From NCBI GenBank assembly GCA_964515115.1, contig CAZESB010000002.1, forward strand, positions 30,711 to 94,710: 64,000 nt of DNA, read 5' to 3'. The stretch is from UBA1370 sp964515115. GTDB lineage: Bacteria; Patescibacteriota; Microgenomatia; UBA1400; PJMF01. Below, piece by piece: positions 41,991-50,538 of this stretch (positions within the stretch are counted from its first letter, which is position 1; every line of letters starts with the position of its first letter). A program made the position numbers and the translations under genes. The notes beneath the pieces were generated by a model. It was not told the DNA's origin. It saw nothing but the letters and a program-made list of their open reading frames with translations, and made no database searches.

Positions 41991-43172
41991 TTAGTAGTTT
42001 ACTTTGGTGGCATCACTAACCACTGAGATCCACGTTAAGCCGCGGGCAAGGGGCACTGCCGCGCCACGAGCGTCGGTAAACTTGAGTTCGTCGGTTCTGG
42101 TTTGTTTAGACCACCTGGCGTCTACAGCCTCGCCATTTTTGAAAATCAAAGCCCTGCCAGTGCCAGTAGTTTGGTAAAGCATATGCTTGAGTTCATTGAT
42201 TGGTCCTCTTTCGTTGGTAAGCAAGACAATGACGTTGGCTGCCTCAATTGGGACATCATTATTGAGATCCAAATGCGCTTCACCAGCCATAAACCTGGCG
42301 TAGGTATTATTCTCTGGATTATATTCCCATCTCACTGAGTATTGATTATACCCAGACCAAAAATCGTGAGAAATAGTGCTGACATTGCCTGGAGTAGGCA
42401 CGGAGTCTTGATACTGCCAAGGCGTGAAACCCTCTGCCCAATCGGTGGCGATTCCAGCTCTACCAACTACTGTTCTGGCTGGGGTCATATTGGTCCAACC
42501 TCTTTCGGCTGCCACTGCCCAGAGTTTCTCCGAAGTGGTTTCCATAGTGTGCTCGGTGGCTACCTGCCTACCCAAACGATTGGCGTTTCTGATAAAAGTG
42601 GGATAGCCGACAGAAAACTGGTTGATATCATTTTGTAGGGCCCAACCATAATCATTAATTTGGCCCAGAGCGTTAGTGGGACCAGGAGTATTGGCTCCCC
42701 CAACATGAACATACATGGGGAGGTTGAAGCCTGAGGCCCAATCAACAAAATAAGTTCTGGCCGAGCGAACCGGTGCGATAGTAGTGTCATAACGCTGAGC
42801 AGCGCAATAATACATGGCCATAAACCGAGTGACGCCGCCCTCGGCAATGGCTTCAAAAACCACGTCTGCTTTCGACAAACCGGATTGAGGTCTGGCGTCA
42901 GGCGCGTTCTCAATCATCACCGCCAGCGGGCGACGTTTTTCCCAAGCATTGCGCTCAGTTTGCGTGTATAAAGCTCCGTTCAACGGACAAGCTTGATCTC
43001 GAGGTTCATTAGGATCGATGTTAAGAAGAGCGCCCAGTTCAGTTTCCTGATCTAAAGCCGGATCATTTTCAATTACCTGAACATTGCTACCTAATCGAGA
43101 AAAAATAGCATAAGAGGTAATTGAGCTCAAAAGATAAATTCCCAGTGAAATGAGCAGGATTTTTTTATTCAT
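41991..43172 (-). CDS. DUF3048 (YerB-like) secreted or anchored protein
   Basis: 393 residues from ATG 43172, preceded by AAAGGAGAAG. One N-terminal membrane helix (about 3-21), an outside linker, then the DUF3048 core: RRPLAVMIENAPDARPQSGL, ADVVFEAIAEGGVTRFMAMY, PVRSARTYFVDWA. The C-terminal part has NVIVLLTNERGPINE-like strands and ends in GLTWISVV. YerB-type proteins are found outside the membrane of Gram-positive-type cells; their function is unknown. It is the last gene of the frr-rseP unit. Confidence 0.85.
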   Translation of the reverse strand: MNKKILLISLGIYLLSSITSYAIFSRLGSNVQVIENDPALDQETELGALLNIDPNEPRDQACPLNGALYTQTERNAWEKRRPLAVMIENAPDARPQSGLSKADVVFEAIAEGGVTRFMAMYYCAAQRYDTTIAPVRSARTYFVDWASGFNLPMYVHVGGANTPGPTNALGQINDYGWALQNDINQFSVGYPTFIRNANRLGRQVATEHTMETTSEKLWAVAAERGWTNMTPARTVVGRAGIATDWAEGFTPWQYQDSVPTPGNVSTISHDFWSGYNQYSVRWEYNPENNTYARFMAGEAHLDLNNDVPIEAANVIVLLTNERGPINELKHMLYQTTGTGRALIFKNGEAVDARWSKQTRTDELKFTDARGAAVPLARGLTWISVVSDATKVNY

Positions 43173-43212
43173 TACTTCTCCTTTAACTAGCTGCAGTAGA
43201 ATGAAATTCATT

Positions 43213-43443
43213 CTAGCGTATGAATATATAAATGCCAAATAGCAGAATAAACATAAACACTGTTAAGAGCAAGGTCTTGATCAAGTCTTTCTTGATTAGA
43301 TAAACTTTTTCACCCGTAAAAGCAATCTCAGCAATAGTAGGCTCATTGCTGGCTTTGGGAGCTGCTGCTATCGGCAACTCAAAAGAGAGCGGCCGGTGAT
43401 GCTTAGCAGTAATTTTTTGCTTTTTGGTCCGTTTTTTTGCCAT
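43213..43443 (-). CDS. Small tail-anchored-type membrane protein
   Basis: 76 residues: a very basic start (MAKKRTKKQKITAKHHR), a variable middle, and one C-terminal membrane helix (about 55-75, LLLTVFMFILLFGIYIFI). The start codon directly follows the rseP stop. I do not recognise it. The basic N-terminus would lie in the cytoplasm. It may be an accessory of the RseP protease or of secretion. Confidence 0.65.
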   Translation of the reverse strand: MAKKRTKKQKITAKHHRPLSFELPIAAAPKASNEPTIAEIAFTGEKVYLIKKDLIKTLLLTVFMFILLFGIYIFIR

Positions 43444-44592
43444 TTATCCTAAAATCCTCCAGATATCCCTGGCTGTGATTAGTAAAATTAAAAGTAGTAA
43501 TAAGAAGTATCCCCCATAATTGAGGTAATATTCAAGTGGTTTAGCGTATTTCTCACTCACCAAACCTTGAAAAATAATAAAAACCGCCCTGCCGCCGTCC
43601 AAAGGAGGGATCGGTAAGACGTTCATAATCGCCAAGTTAATCGAAAGCATGGCCGCAAAAGATAAAATGGTAATAAAGCCGTCAGCAAAAATGCCGGCAG
43701 TTGAAGCTTGATGAACAATCCCGATCGGCCCAGCCACATCTCTAGGCACTTCTCCGCCAAGAATGAGATCGCTCATCATGCTGCCTAAAGCGATCAAGAT
43801 TTGCTCACTCAAAAAAAGAGTTTGTTGCAAACCATACCAGGCACTCTTAAATGGCATCTGCCACCAAGGATGCTGCACAAACACCGCCGGCTGAAAAATA
43901 ATCCCCATCGAGCCTTGGCCATCGGGGGTTTCTGCCTCCGTTCGCAAATAAATTTGGTAACTTTCCAAACTTTCAGTACACTGCCTGCCCTCACAATCGC
44001 CGGTAGTCATCACTGTCACGGTTTTGCCTAGATTTTCACTAACAATCTCAACCACCTGATCCGGAGTATTAACCAGGTGTGTCACCTCATCGGCCACAAT
44101 TTGCAGAATTTCCACGCCCTCCCTCATGCCTGCTTCGGCAGCCGGAGTCTCAGGCATCACGCCACCAACCCGAGGGGTGGTAATGGGTTCGGGAATACCC
44201 AAATGAGAGTAAATTAAAGTAAAAGCTAAAAGACCAAAAATTAAGTTAAAAGCCGCGCCAGCCAGTAAAATCAGCAGTTTCTGGGCTGTAGTCGCCGCGT
44301 AAAATCTACCTTGCTCAGACTTTTTAAACTTCTGAATTTCCTCTTTAGTACGGACTTCCTCATATTCAGCCTGTTCGCCTGCCAGCCGCACAAAACCACC
44401 AAAAGGGATATAGTTGAGAGTAAAATCCGTTCCTCGCCAGGTAAAAAGCTTAATCGCCCTGGGAGGATAGCCAATACCAAACTCTTCAACAATCACTCCG
44501 GATTTTTTAGCCGCCAAAAAATGCCCCAGCTCGTGAACAAAGACAAGAAAAGATAGAATTAAAATAAAAACAATTACTTCAAACATATTCAA
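43444..44592 (-). CDS. rseP: Site-2 intramembrane zinc metalloprotease RseP
   Basis: 382 residues. The active site HELGHFLAAK (HExxH) is in the first helix, FTLNYIPFGGFVRLAG follows, a single PDZ domain lies about 125-200, and the third zinc ligand is in NVLPIPPLDGG near the C-terminus. It cuts membrane-bound anti-sigma factors or leftover signal peptides inside the bilayer. It has one PDZ domain where E. coli RseP has two. It lies 16 bases downstream of frr, a pairing common in bacteria. Confidence 0.94.
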   Translation of the reverse strand: MNMFEVIVFILILSFLVFVHELGHFLAAKKSGVIVEEFGIGYPPRAIKLFTWRGTDFTLNYIPFGGFVRLAGEQAEYEEVRTKEEIQKFKKSEQGRFYAATTAQKLLILLAGAAFNLIFGLLAFTLIYSHLGIPEPITTPRVGGVMPETPAAEAGMREGVEILQIVADEVTHLVNTPDQVVEIVSENLGKTVTVMTTGDCEGRQCTESLESYQIYLRTEAETPDGQGSMGIIFQPAVFVQHPWWQMPFKSAWYGLQQTLFLSEQILIALGSMMSDLILGGEVPRDVAGPIGIVHQASTAGIFADGFITILSFAAMLSINLAIMNVLPIPPLDGGRAVFIIFQGLVSEKYAKPLEYYLNYGGYFLLLLLILLITARDIWRILG

Positions 44593-44608
44593 ACATAAAT
44601 TTTGGCAG

Positions 44609-45163
44609 TTAGACGGTCATTAATTCTTGCTCTTTGGAAGACTCGAGTTGATCGAGTTGATCTATATAATCCTGCAACTTTTTGTCGAGGCTCTGCAAAT
44701 CGCGTTTAATATCGTCTTCACTCACTCCTTCTGTACCCTTTTGATCTTCAATATCTTGCTTGGTGGTAGTTCTGATATTTCTAAGCATCACTCTGCCTGC
44801 CTCAATTTTTTTCTGGAGTAGCTTGACCATTTCTCGGCGTTTTTCTTCCGTGAGCGGCGGCACGGCAATCCTGATGACATCTCCGTTGATAACCGGATTA
44901 AGATTGAGGCCAGCTTTAGCAATACTTTTCTCAATATTTTCCATCAAAGATTTGTCCCAAGGACTCACCACCAACAAAGTCGGGTCAGGAGCTTGGACAG
45001 TAGCCACTTCACCAATTTTCATGGTGGTGCCATATGCTTCTACTATTACCGGATCAAGGAGTTGGGCAGTGGCTCGGCCGGTTCTCAGAGTACCGACGTC
45101 TTGTCTCACATGGGCAATAGTTTTTTCTGCTTTTTCTGTAAACTCATTAAAATTGAATGTCAT
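44609..45163 (-). CDS. frr: Ribosome recycling factor
   Basis: 184 residues from ATG 45163 (MTFNFNEFTEK), the normal RRF length. An upstream codon at 45187 would place the -10 box inside the gene. Landmarks are VRTGRATAQLLDPV, the beta domain with IGEVATVQAPDPTLLVVSPWD, IRIAVPPLTEEKRREMVKLL and the long C-terminal helix ending LDQLESSKEQEL. With EF-G it splits the ribosome after termination. The gene is probably leaderless. Confidence 0.95.
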   Translation of the reverse strand: MTFNFNEFTEKAEKTIAHVRQDVGTLRTGRATAQLLDPVIVEAYGTTMKIGEVATVQAPDPTLLVVSPWDKSLMENIEKSIAKAGLNLNPVINGDVIRIAVPPLTEEKRREMVKLLQKKIEAGRVMLRNIRTTTKQDIEDQKGTEGVSEDDIKRDLQSLDKKLQDYIDQLDQLESSKEQELMTV

Positions 45164-45170
45164 CAGTGCT

Positions 45171-45179
45171 ATTGTACCA
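45171..45179 (-). promoter_or_regulatory. Extended -10 of frr
   Basis: TG-G-TACAAT on the minus strand (45179-45171), 7 bases before the ATG at 45163. It drives frr, rseP, the small membrane protein and DUF3048. Confidence 0.55.
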
Positions 45180-45264
45180 GAATTCACTAGAAACTCATCG
45201 CAAAACTCCAGTTAGTCAAATAGGAATGAAAAAAATATGGATTGGAGCAGCTAACGCGACAATG

Positions 45265-45293
45265 TTGCATTAATTTAATTCAGCGATTATAAT
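45265..45293 (+). promoter_or_regulatory. Promoter of the zinc transporter operon
   Basis: TTGCAT (45265-45270), 17 bases, TATAAT (45288-45293). The ATG at 45292 overlaps the -10, so translation must begin at the next in-frame ATG, 45301, 7 bases after the box. No clear Zur-type palindrome is visible. Confidence 0.65.
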
Positions 45294-45300
45294 GAAGTTT

Positions 45301-46239
45301 ATGAAATTATTGCCCGTCCTCTTTTTCGTATTTGTCTTGATCGCCATTGTTTCGCTTCAGTTTTTGATACCTGAAAAAGTTAAAGCTGAGCGGGCGGTGG
45401 CTGCAACCATCTACCCCATTTATGACTTGACCAGGCAAATCGCCGGCGATAAATTCCAGACACACCTGTTGTTACCGCCAGGAGCCAGCCCTCATACTTT
45501 TGAACCAACTCCAAAAACTGCCGAGGCTATTAATAATAGCCAAGTAATTTTTGCGGTTGGTCTTCTTGATGAATGGGTCTATAAAACCGGAGATAAAACA
45601 GAAGTGATAGAAGTCAATCAAGGTATTGATTTTCTTGACAGTGAAATTGATTTTGATACAAGCTTTGATGAAAACGAAGTGGAGCGCCGAGACGAAGATG
45701 AAGAAAGCAAAAATAAACACGATCACGATCATGAAAAAGATCCTCATTATTGGCTCAATATCAAAAATACCATGCTCATTGCTGAGCAAATTGCGGAAAA
45801 ATTAAGTGAAATTGACCCCGATAACGCCGCTTACTACCACGCCAATCTTCAACAATATCGCTCAGAACTGGCGGCTGCCGACGCTGAGATTAGAGCAATC
45901 ATCGAGCCGCTGCCCAAAAAAAACATCGTCACTTTTCATAACAGTTTGCAGTATTACGCTAACGAGTATGGTTTGAATATTGTCGCGGTGTTTGAGGAGT
46001 TTCCCGGCCAATCACCTGGACCGCAATATTTGGCTAGGTTTTCCAACCTGCTGGCCAGCGGCAGTGTTGATGCTGCTTTTTCCGAACCACAACTACCGGT
46101 TGAGCGCTTGGGCGTGATCGCGGCTGAGCATCAGGTGCCGATGGGGATAATTGATCCTTTGGGAGGAGTAGCAGGCAGAACCACTTATCTTGAATTAATG
46201 AGATATAATACTTTTGAACTTCAAAGGACTTTACAATAA
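45301..46239 (+). CDS. znuA: Zinc (or manganese) ABC transporter, substrate-binding protein
   Basis: 312 residues. N-terminal membrane helix without a lipobox (LLPVLFFVFVLIAIVSL), so probably a signal anchor. It is a cluster A-I metal-binding protein: GASPHTFEPTP (first His), an acidic and His-rich loop KNKHDHDHEKDPHYW at about 137-151, then VTFHNSLQYYANEYGL and IIDPLGG for the last ligands. The His-rich loop is typical of zinc-specific ZnuA/AdcA proteins. It captures zinc outside the membrane and passes it to the permease. Confidence 0.93.
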   Translation: MKLLPVLFFVFVLIAIVSLQFLIPEKVKAERAVAATIYPIYDLTRQIAGDKFQTHLLLPPGASPHTFEPTPKTAEAINNSQVIFAVGLLDEWVYKTGDKTEVIEVNQGIDFLDSEIDFDTSFDENEVERRDEDEESKNKHDHDHEKDPHYWLNIKNTMLIAEQIAEKLSEIDPDNAAYYHANLQQYRSELAAADAEIRAIIEPLPKKNIVTFHNSLQYYANEYGLNIVAVFEEFPGQSPGPQYLARFSNLLASGSVDAAFSEPQLPVERLGVIAAEHQVPMGIIDPLGGVAGRTTYLELMRYNTFELQRTLQ

Positions 46240-46962
46240 ATGGCTTTATTAGACATCAAAAATCTCAGTTTCCGTTACGAGCAGCAAAAACTTAAAGCTT
46301 TGGAAGATATTAATTTAAAAATCGAAAAAAACTCGATTAATGTGGTAATTGGCCCTAACGGCTCAGGTAAAACTACCCTTTTTCGCCTAATTCTAGGATT
46401 GGAAAAAGCCAAGGGTGAAATAATTTTCAGTAATCACGCCAGCAGGAAAAATTACCAAATTGGTTACTTGCCACAACGCTTTCAGTTCGATCCTTACGTT
46501 CCTGTCACCGCCCATGAATTGCTGTTTTTGGCTTTAAGCACCTGCCGGCACAGCCAACAAGAAAAGCGCGCTATGATTGCCGCTGCCTTGAAAGAAGTTG
46601 AGGCGGAAAGTTTTGCCAGGGAAAAAATTAAAGACCTGTCCGGCGGGCAGCTCCAAAGAGTTCTTTTGGCCAGAGCTATTGTTCATCATCCTGATTTGCT
46701 ACTACTGGACGAACCGGAAGCTGGAGTCGACCCGGGTGGTGAAAAAGTTTTCTATCAGTTAATTAAAAAATTGGTGGCAAAAAAACGAGTCACTGCTCTG
46801 ATTGCTTCCCACGAAATTTCTCTGGTAAGAGAGTACGCTGACAAAGTTTTCTGCCTTAACAAAACCATTATTTGTGAAGGCAATCCACGACAAGTACTTA
46901 CTAAAAAAAACCTCGCGGCTTTATATCAAGAAAGAGTTCACGAACTGGAACACGGTCATTAA
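46240..46962 (+). CDS. znuC: Zinc ABC transporter, ATP-binding protein
   Basis: 240 residues, one nucleotide-binding domain: Walker A GPNGSGKTT, signature LSGGQLQRV, Walker B LLLLDEPEAGVDP, and the switch His in IASHEISLV. It starts directly after the znuA stop. A short His-containing tail (ERVHELEHGH) closes the protein. Confidence 0.94.
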   Translation: MALLDIKNLSFRYEQQKLKALEDINLKIEKNSINVVIGPNGSGKTTLFRLILGLEKAKGEIIFSNHASRKNYQIGYLPQRFQFDPYVPVTAHELLFLALSTCRHSQQEKRAMIAAALKEVEAESFAREKIKDLSGGQLQRVLLARAIVHHPDLLLLDEPEAGVDPGGEKVFYQLIKKLVAKKRVTALIASHEISLVREYADKVFCLNKTIICEGNPRQVLTKKNLAALYQERVHELEHGH

Positions 46963-46980
46963 CTATATGATGGACAAACT

Positions 46981-47805
46981 ATGTGGGCAATGTTGATTGA
47001 ACTTCTATCTTACGGCTTTATGCAACGAGCTATCATTGCCGGACTGCTAATCGCGGTGGCCACGGGGTTGATGGGTGTTTTTGCTCTTATCAGAAAAGGA
47101 GCTTTTTTTGGCGATGCCATTGCTCACAGCGCTTTAGCCGGAGTGGCTTTTGGAGTCTTTTTACAGACTGCTCCCTTCTTATCCGGCGCGGTCTACGCCA
47201 TTATCGCAGCTATCTCACTGCCGCTGATACAAAAAAAATCACGCCTGTCTTTAGACGCAGTTTTAGGGATTTTGCTGCCCGTATCTATGGGTTTAAGTGT
47301 GCTTATTTTTTCTCTGCTGCCTGGCTATCAACCGGAATTATTTAGCTTTTTGTTTGGCAGCATTCTTTCCGTTACCACCGAAGAATTAGCTTGGCTTTTT
47401 ACCCTCACTTTTTTGTTGAGCATCATTTTGCTTTGGCTGCTGGAAAAAATGTTAATGGTAAGCATCGATCACAATTACGCCAAAATCATCGGTATTGACG
47501 TTAAGCTCATTGATGTCGCTTACCATTTTCTCTTAGCTTTAAGTATTATTGCCGGTGTTAAATTGGTGGGGGTGATTTTGGTTAATGCTCTCTTGGTTAT
47601 TCCGGCCAGCATTGCTTCCCAATTTGCCAAATCACTCAAATCTTTGCTGATCCTCACTCCTTTGCTGGCAGTGATTATCACTCTACTGGGTATTTTGGTG
47701 TCTGCGCTTTTAGATACTCCTTCAGGTGCCACTATTGCTGTGGTAGGAGGGATAATTTTTATCCTCAGCATTTTCTACCGAAGTTTTTTGCGGAGAATCA
47801 GCTAA
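46981..47805 (+). CDS. znuB: Zinc ABC transporter, permease
   Basis: 274 residues, about eight or nine helices, ABC-3 family. FALIRKGAFFGDAIAHSALAGVAFG is the conserved core (quoted in part: GDAIAHSALAGVA), and VDHNYAKIIG-like and GVKLVGVILVNALLVIPA helices follow. It completes the ZnuABC importer. The start at 46981 lies 18 bases after znuC. The 3' end overlaps the stop of the next gene on the minus strand by 4 bases. Confidence 0.94.
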   Translation: MWAMLIELLSYGFMQRAIIAGLLIAVATGLMGVFALIRKGAFFGDAIAHSALAGVAFGVFLQTAPFLSGAVYAIIAAISLPLIQKKSRLSLDAVLGILLPVSMGLSVLIFSLLPGYQPELFSFLFGSILSVTTEELAWLFTLTFLLSIILLWLLEKMLMVSIDHNYAKIIGIDVKLIDVAYHFLLALSIIAGVKLVGVILVNALLVIPASIASQFAKSLKSLLILTPLLAVIITLLGILVSALLDTPSGATIAVVGGIIFILSIFYRSFLRRIS

Positions 47806-48254
47806 ATCTCTAAAGTGTGAAGATAAATAGTGATCGCTAGAATGATAAAAGAGAGGTGGAGTAGTTGGTAAAGAATGCCGTGTTGTTCAGCCGTAAGCCA
47901 ACTGATTCGACGGAAAAGAGGAGGAACATAAGTTTTTTTCGACAGCTGATGACCAATCCAATAAATCGCTTCATAAACTGATCTGATAATCAGAAAAAGC
48001 AGCCAATAGCGAAATATTTGCAGAGGCGAATAACTGAAAAAATACCACAACAAAGCGCTAACCAACCAAAACGGTCCAAAAATCAAGCCGTCTCCCCAAA
48101 CATAAATTCCCGACAGCAGTAGTGGTGGGGAAACATCTGAGTAAAATTGATTGTTTTTGGATAATTTGTAACTTCGCGCCGATATTAAGGCGAAAATTAA
48201 GAGGAAAATAATTAAAATAGTCAGGCTCATCTTGATGCTATTAATCCAAAGCAA
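47802..48254 (-). CDS. Unknown membrane protein, four helices
   Basis: 150 residues with about four membrane segments (about 10-27, 43-65, 75-95, 128-147). Aromatic-rich loops include IYWIGHQLSKKTYVPP. No recognised motif. Its start overlaps the stop of the 127-residue gene, so it belongs to the four-gene rfbA unit. Confidence 0.6.
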   Translation of the reverse strand: MLWINSIKMSLTILIIFLLIFALISARSYKLSKNNQFYSDVSPPLLLSGIYVWGDGLIFGPFWLVSALLWYFFSYSPLQIFRYWLLFLIIRSVYEAIYWIGHQLSKKTYVPPLFRRISWLTAEQHGILYQLLHLSFIILAITIYLHTLEI

Positions 48255-48624
48255 TATCCAGTTTTAATGCCGGCAAAACTAATTTTGGCCTAGTCGGATC
48301 GGCTTCTTTTAATTCTGCTTCAAGTTGTTCTATCCTTCTTAAAAGTGGATCATTATTTTCCAACACCAGCGGTGTTTCTTCAGCCTCCGGCTCCGGTGTT
48401 GTGGTGATTTCGCCATTATTGAGAGCCGCAATTAGTACGATAATCAAGATTAAAAACAGCGGTAATAAAATTAGCCAAAAAATCTTGCGCTTAAAAATAG
48501 GTTGGGGTTTTTCTGCATCAGGAATCTCTATTGCTGGTTCCGGTGGCAAAGTATGCAGTTCTTGTTCGTAGAGCGGCCGGCGCTCGGAAAAAATAGTTTG
48601 GTTGAGATCGGATTTGATAGCCAT
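48241..48624 (-). CDS. Unknown single-pass membrane protein
   Basis: 127 residues: a 48-residue polar start, one strong helix (KIFWLILLPLFLILIIVLIA, about 48-67), then an acidic threonine/proline linker and a helix (LLRRIEQLEAELKEADP) outside, ending in a short hydrophobic tail. It follows the secreted coiled-coil gene by 3 bases. The family is not recognised. Confidence 0.6.
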   Translation of the reverse strand: MAIKSDLNQTIFSERRPLYEQELHTLPPEPAIEIPDAEKPQPIFKRKIFWLILLPLFLILIIVLIAALNNGEITTTPEPEAEETPLVLENNDPLLRRIEQLEAELKEADPTRPKLVLPALKLDIALD

Positions 48625-48627
48625 AAT

Positions 48628-49479
48628 TTAAATCGTTAGTAATTCTTTCAGATAAGCAACTACTTGAGATAATTCTGTGTAGACCGGCTTTAACCGATCT
48701 GAAATACTGGTATAGCTGGAACGACCAAAGCGATCACCTCGGGTGTCATAATTATTATTTGCCATTCGAAGTTGACTATTAATATCTTCAAGGTTGCGCT
48801 CAGTTTCGGTCACCGCTCGCTGGTATTGAGACTGCCTCAGAACATTGACTGCTTGGTCTGTTTCAAGAGCCTTTAAATCATTCAAAATAATCCGGCCACG
48901 ATCATGGACTGTCTGCAACTTGCCGATAGAGATTAAAACTAAAGAGCGATAAGCCACCGATTCTACCTCAGGATAGATGACCTCAAACTCGTCCGTGCGC
49001 TCTTTAAGTTCGTTGCGGTTAGAAATAGCCGTCAGTTTTTGGCCGTAATCCCGCAACACCTCAATCTGCCCTTGCAAACGACTGATAGCATCTTCCTTAT
49101 AAGTGAGATTAATGCCAGTAGCGTCCTGCAAAGTAAAGTAATGAAGCTCAAGATAAGTAATCAAAACATTATTGCGTTCAATCAAGGCTTTTTTGGTAGC
49201 ATTGACCGCGTCTTCCAAAAGTCTGAGGGTTTGCAAATCTTGATACTGCTGCTTGGCAATGGTTTGTTCGCGCTCCGCCAGACGATAAGATTCAATCTGC
49301 AAAGTGTAAAGTTTGCTCAGTTCAGCAATTTTGTCTGTATTGGCACTGGGGGTTGCTGCTGCCGGTGCTTCAACCACCTCCATGGTTTCTACCGCTTCCT
49401 CCTGGGCCATCACTTGACCCAAATTAAAAACGGTAAATAAGCCAAAAGCTAAAATAAAGGCAATAACCAGTTTTTTCAT
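48628..49479 (-). CDS. Secreted coiled-coil protein of unknown function
   Basis: 283 residues from ATG 49479 (MKKLVIAFILAFGLFTVFN signal peptide, likely cut after VMAQ). The mature part begins with an Ala/Thr/Pro linker and continues as long amphipathic helices of about 230 residues, with many Gln, Glu, Arg and Leu (IAKQQYQDLQTLRLLEDAV). It probably forms a helical bundle or coiled coil at the cell surface. Neighbouring genes encode two further envelope proteins. No enzymatic motif. Confidence 0.65.
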   Translation of the reverse strand: MKKLVIAFILAFGLFTVFNLGQVMAQEEAVETMEVVEAPAAATPSANTDKIAELSKLYTLQIESYRLAEREQTIAKQQYQDLQTLRLLEDAVNATKKALIERNNVLITYLELHYFTLQDATGINLTYKEDAISRLQGQIEVLRDYGQKLTAISNRNELKERTDEFEVIYPEVESVAYRSLVLISIGKLQTVHDRGRIILNDLKALETDQAVNVLRQSQYQRAVTETERNLEDINSQLRMANNNYDTRGDRFGRSSYTSISDRLKPVYTELSQVVAYLKELLTI

Positions 49480-49496
49480 TAGTATCACTATACCAC

Positions 49497-50228
49497 TTAT
49501 TCTTCTGAAGATGCTTCCGCTAAAGCCTTGGTTCTAGCCACTTCAATGGCTTCATGTAGTGACTCAAAAGTGCCAGTATCAAACCACCTACCTTGAACAA
49601 AAGCGACATCTAAAGTTCCTTCTTGCAGATAAAGGTTGTTGAGATCGGTGATTTCGTACTCTCCCCGCCCTGAAGGCTGAAGCGACCAAGCTTTCTTTAC
49701 CACAGTATTATCATAAATGTACATGCCGGTCACGGCGAAGTTAGATTTAGGCTGCGCCGGTTTTTCCTCAATTGAGATGGCTTGTCGATTTTCGTCAAAT
49801 TCCACTACGCCAAACCGTTGAGGATCATTGACTTCCTTGGCAAAAACCCTACCACCTGATTGAAAATTCTTGATATCAGCGGAAAAATCATCTTCAAAAA
49901 TATTATCCCCAAGAATAAGGGTGACGCTATCTTTACCGATAAAGTTCTCCCCAATCATAAATGCTTGGGCAATGCCTTCGGGTTTATCTTGAATTTCGTA
50001 AGTAAACTTGCAGTTGAACTCCCGACCGCTACCAAGTAGTTTGAGAAAATCGCCAGCGTGGTCAGGGGCAACAATGATAAGAATATCTTTAATTCCAGCG
50101 TTGAGCAGCGTGTAGAGCGGATAATAAATCATCGGTTTATCGTAAATTGGCAGCAGTTGTTTGCTGGTCACTTTGGTAAGCGGTTTTAAACGACTGCCTG
50201 ATCCGCCAGCGAGAATAATTCCTTTCAT
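49497..50228 (-). CDS. rfbA: Glucose-1-phosphate thymidylyltransferase, short form
   Basis: 243 residues (classic RmlA is about 290; the C-terminal part is missing, as in short bacterial and archaeal homologues). ILAGGSGSRLKPLTKVTSKQ is the nucleotide-binding signature, PIYDKPMIYYPL and LILGDNIFED follow (catalytic Asp), and VEFDENRQAISIEEKP and WFDTGTFESL mark the sugar site. It makes dTDP-glucose for rfbB. It is unlinked from rfbBCD, 44 kb away, and has a good AAGGAGAG ribosome site. Confidence 0.93.
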   Translation of the reverse strand: MKGIILAGGSGSRLKPLTKVTSKQLLPIYDKPMIYYPLYTLLNAGIKDILIIVAPDHAGDFLKLLGSGREFNCKFTYEIQDKPEGIAQAFMIGENFIGKDSVTLILGDNIFEDDFSADIKNFQSGGRVFAKEVNDPQRFGVVEFDENRQAISIEEKPAQPKSNFAVTGMYIYDNTVVKKAWSLQPSGRGEYEITDLNNLYLQEGTLDVAFVQGRWFDTGTFESLHEAIEVARTKALAEASSEE

Positions 50229-50262
50229 AGGCTCTCCTTGTCACATAAGTTCATACTCGGTT

Positions 50263-50271
50263 AGTCTATCA
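50263..50271 (-). promoter_or_regulatory. Extended -10 upstream of rfbA
   Basis: TG-A-TAGACT on the minus strand (50271-50263). It gives a leader of about 28 bases that includes AAGGAGAG. Confidence 0.35.
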
Positions 50272-50279
50272 TGTTGGGA

Positions 50280-50537
50280 TTAAAAGGTCACCAGTGATAG
50301 TAAAAGCCCGGCCAAGACTGAAACGGCCAGATATTCAACAATAACTTTAGTAGTAATGTGATCGGTTTTGGTGTGTGAAATTACTCCCCACATAAAGTAA
50401 AAAGCACTCAGAATCAAGATAAGGTACCTTTGAGCAATAATATTGGGCCAAACTGTGAAAAAACTCAGCACAATCAAGGCTAGTGCCAAAATTAAAATAG
50501 TGTAAGCAAGGTAATGGTGTAGAAATTCTTTTCTCAT
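50280..50537 (-). CDS. Small membrane protein, three helices
   Basis: 85 residues, nearly all membrane-embedded (about 8-28, 34-50, 62-84). It starts one base after the CAP-domain gene stop. No recognised family. Confidence 0.6.
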   Translation of the reverse strand: MRKEFLHHYLAYTILILALALIVLSFFTVWPNIIAQRYLILILSAFYFMWGVISHTKTDHITTKVIVEYLAVSVLAGLLLSLVTF

Positions 50538-50538
50538 T

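Noticed and set aside
45261..45290. Zur or AdcR operator before znuA
   Set aside because: Only a 4-base imperfect AATG/CATT symmetry is present; this is too weak to call.
45292..45300. ATG at 45292 as start of znuA
   Set aside because: It overlaps the TATAAT box, so it would not be in the transcript; ATG 45301 fits the promoter and a normal signal sequence.
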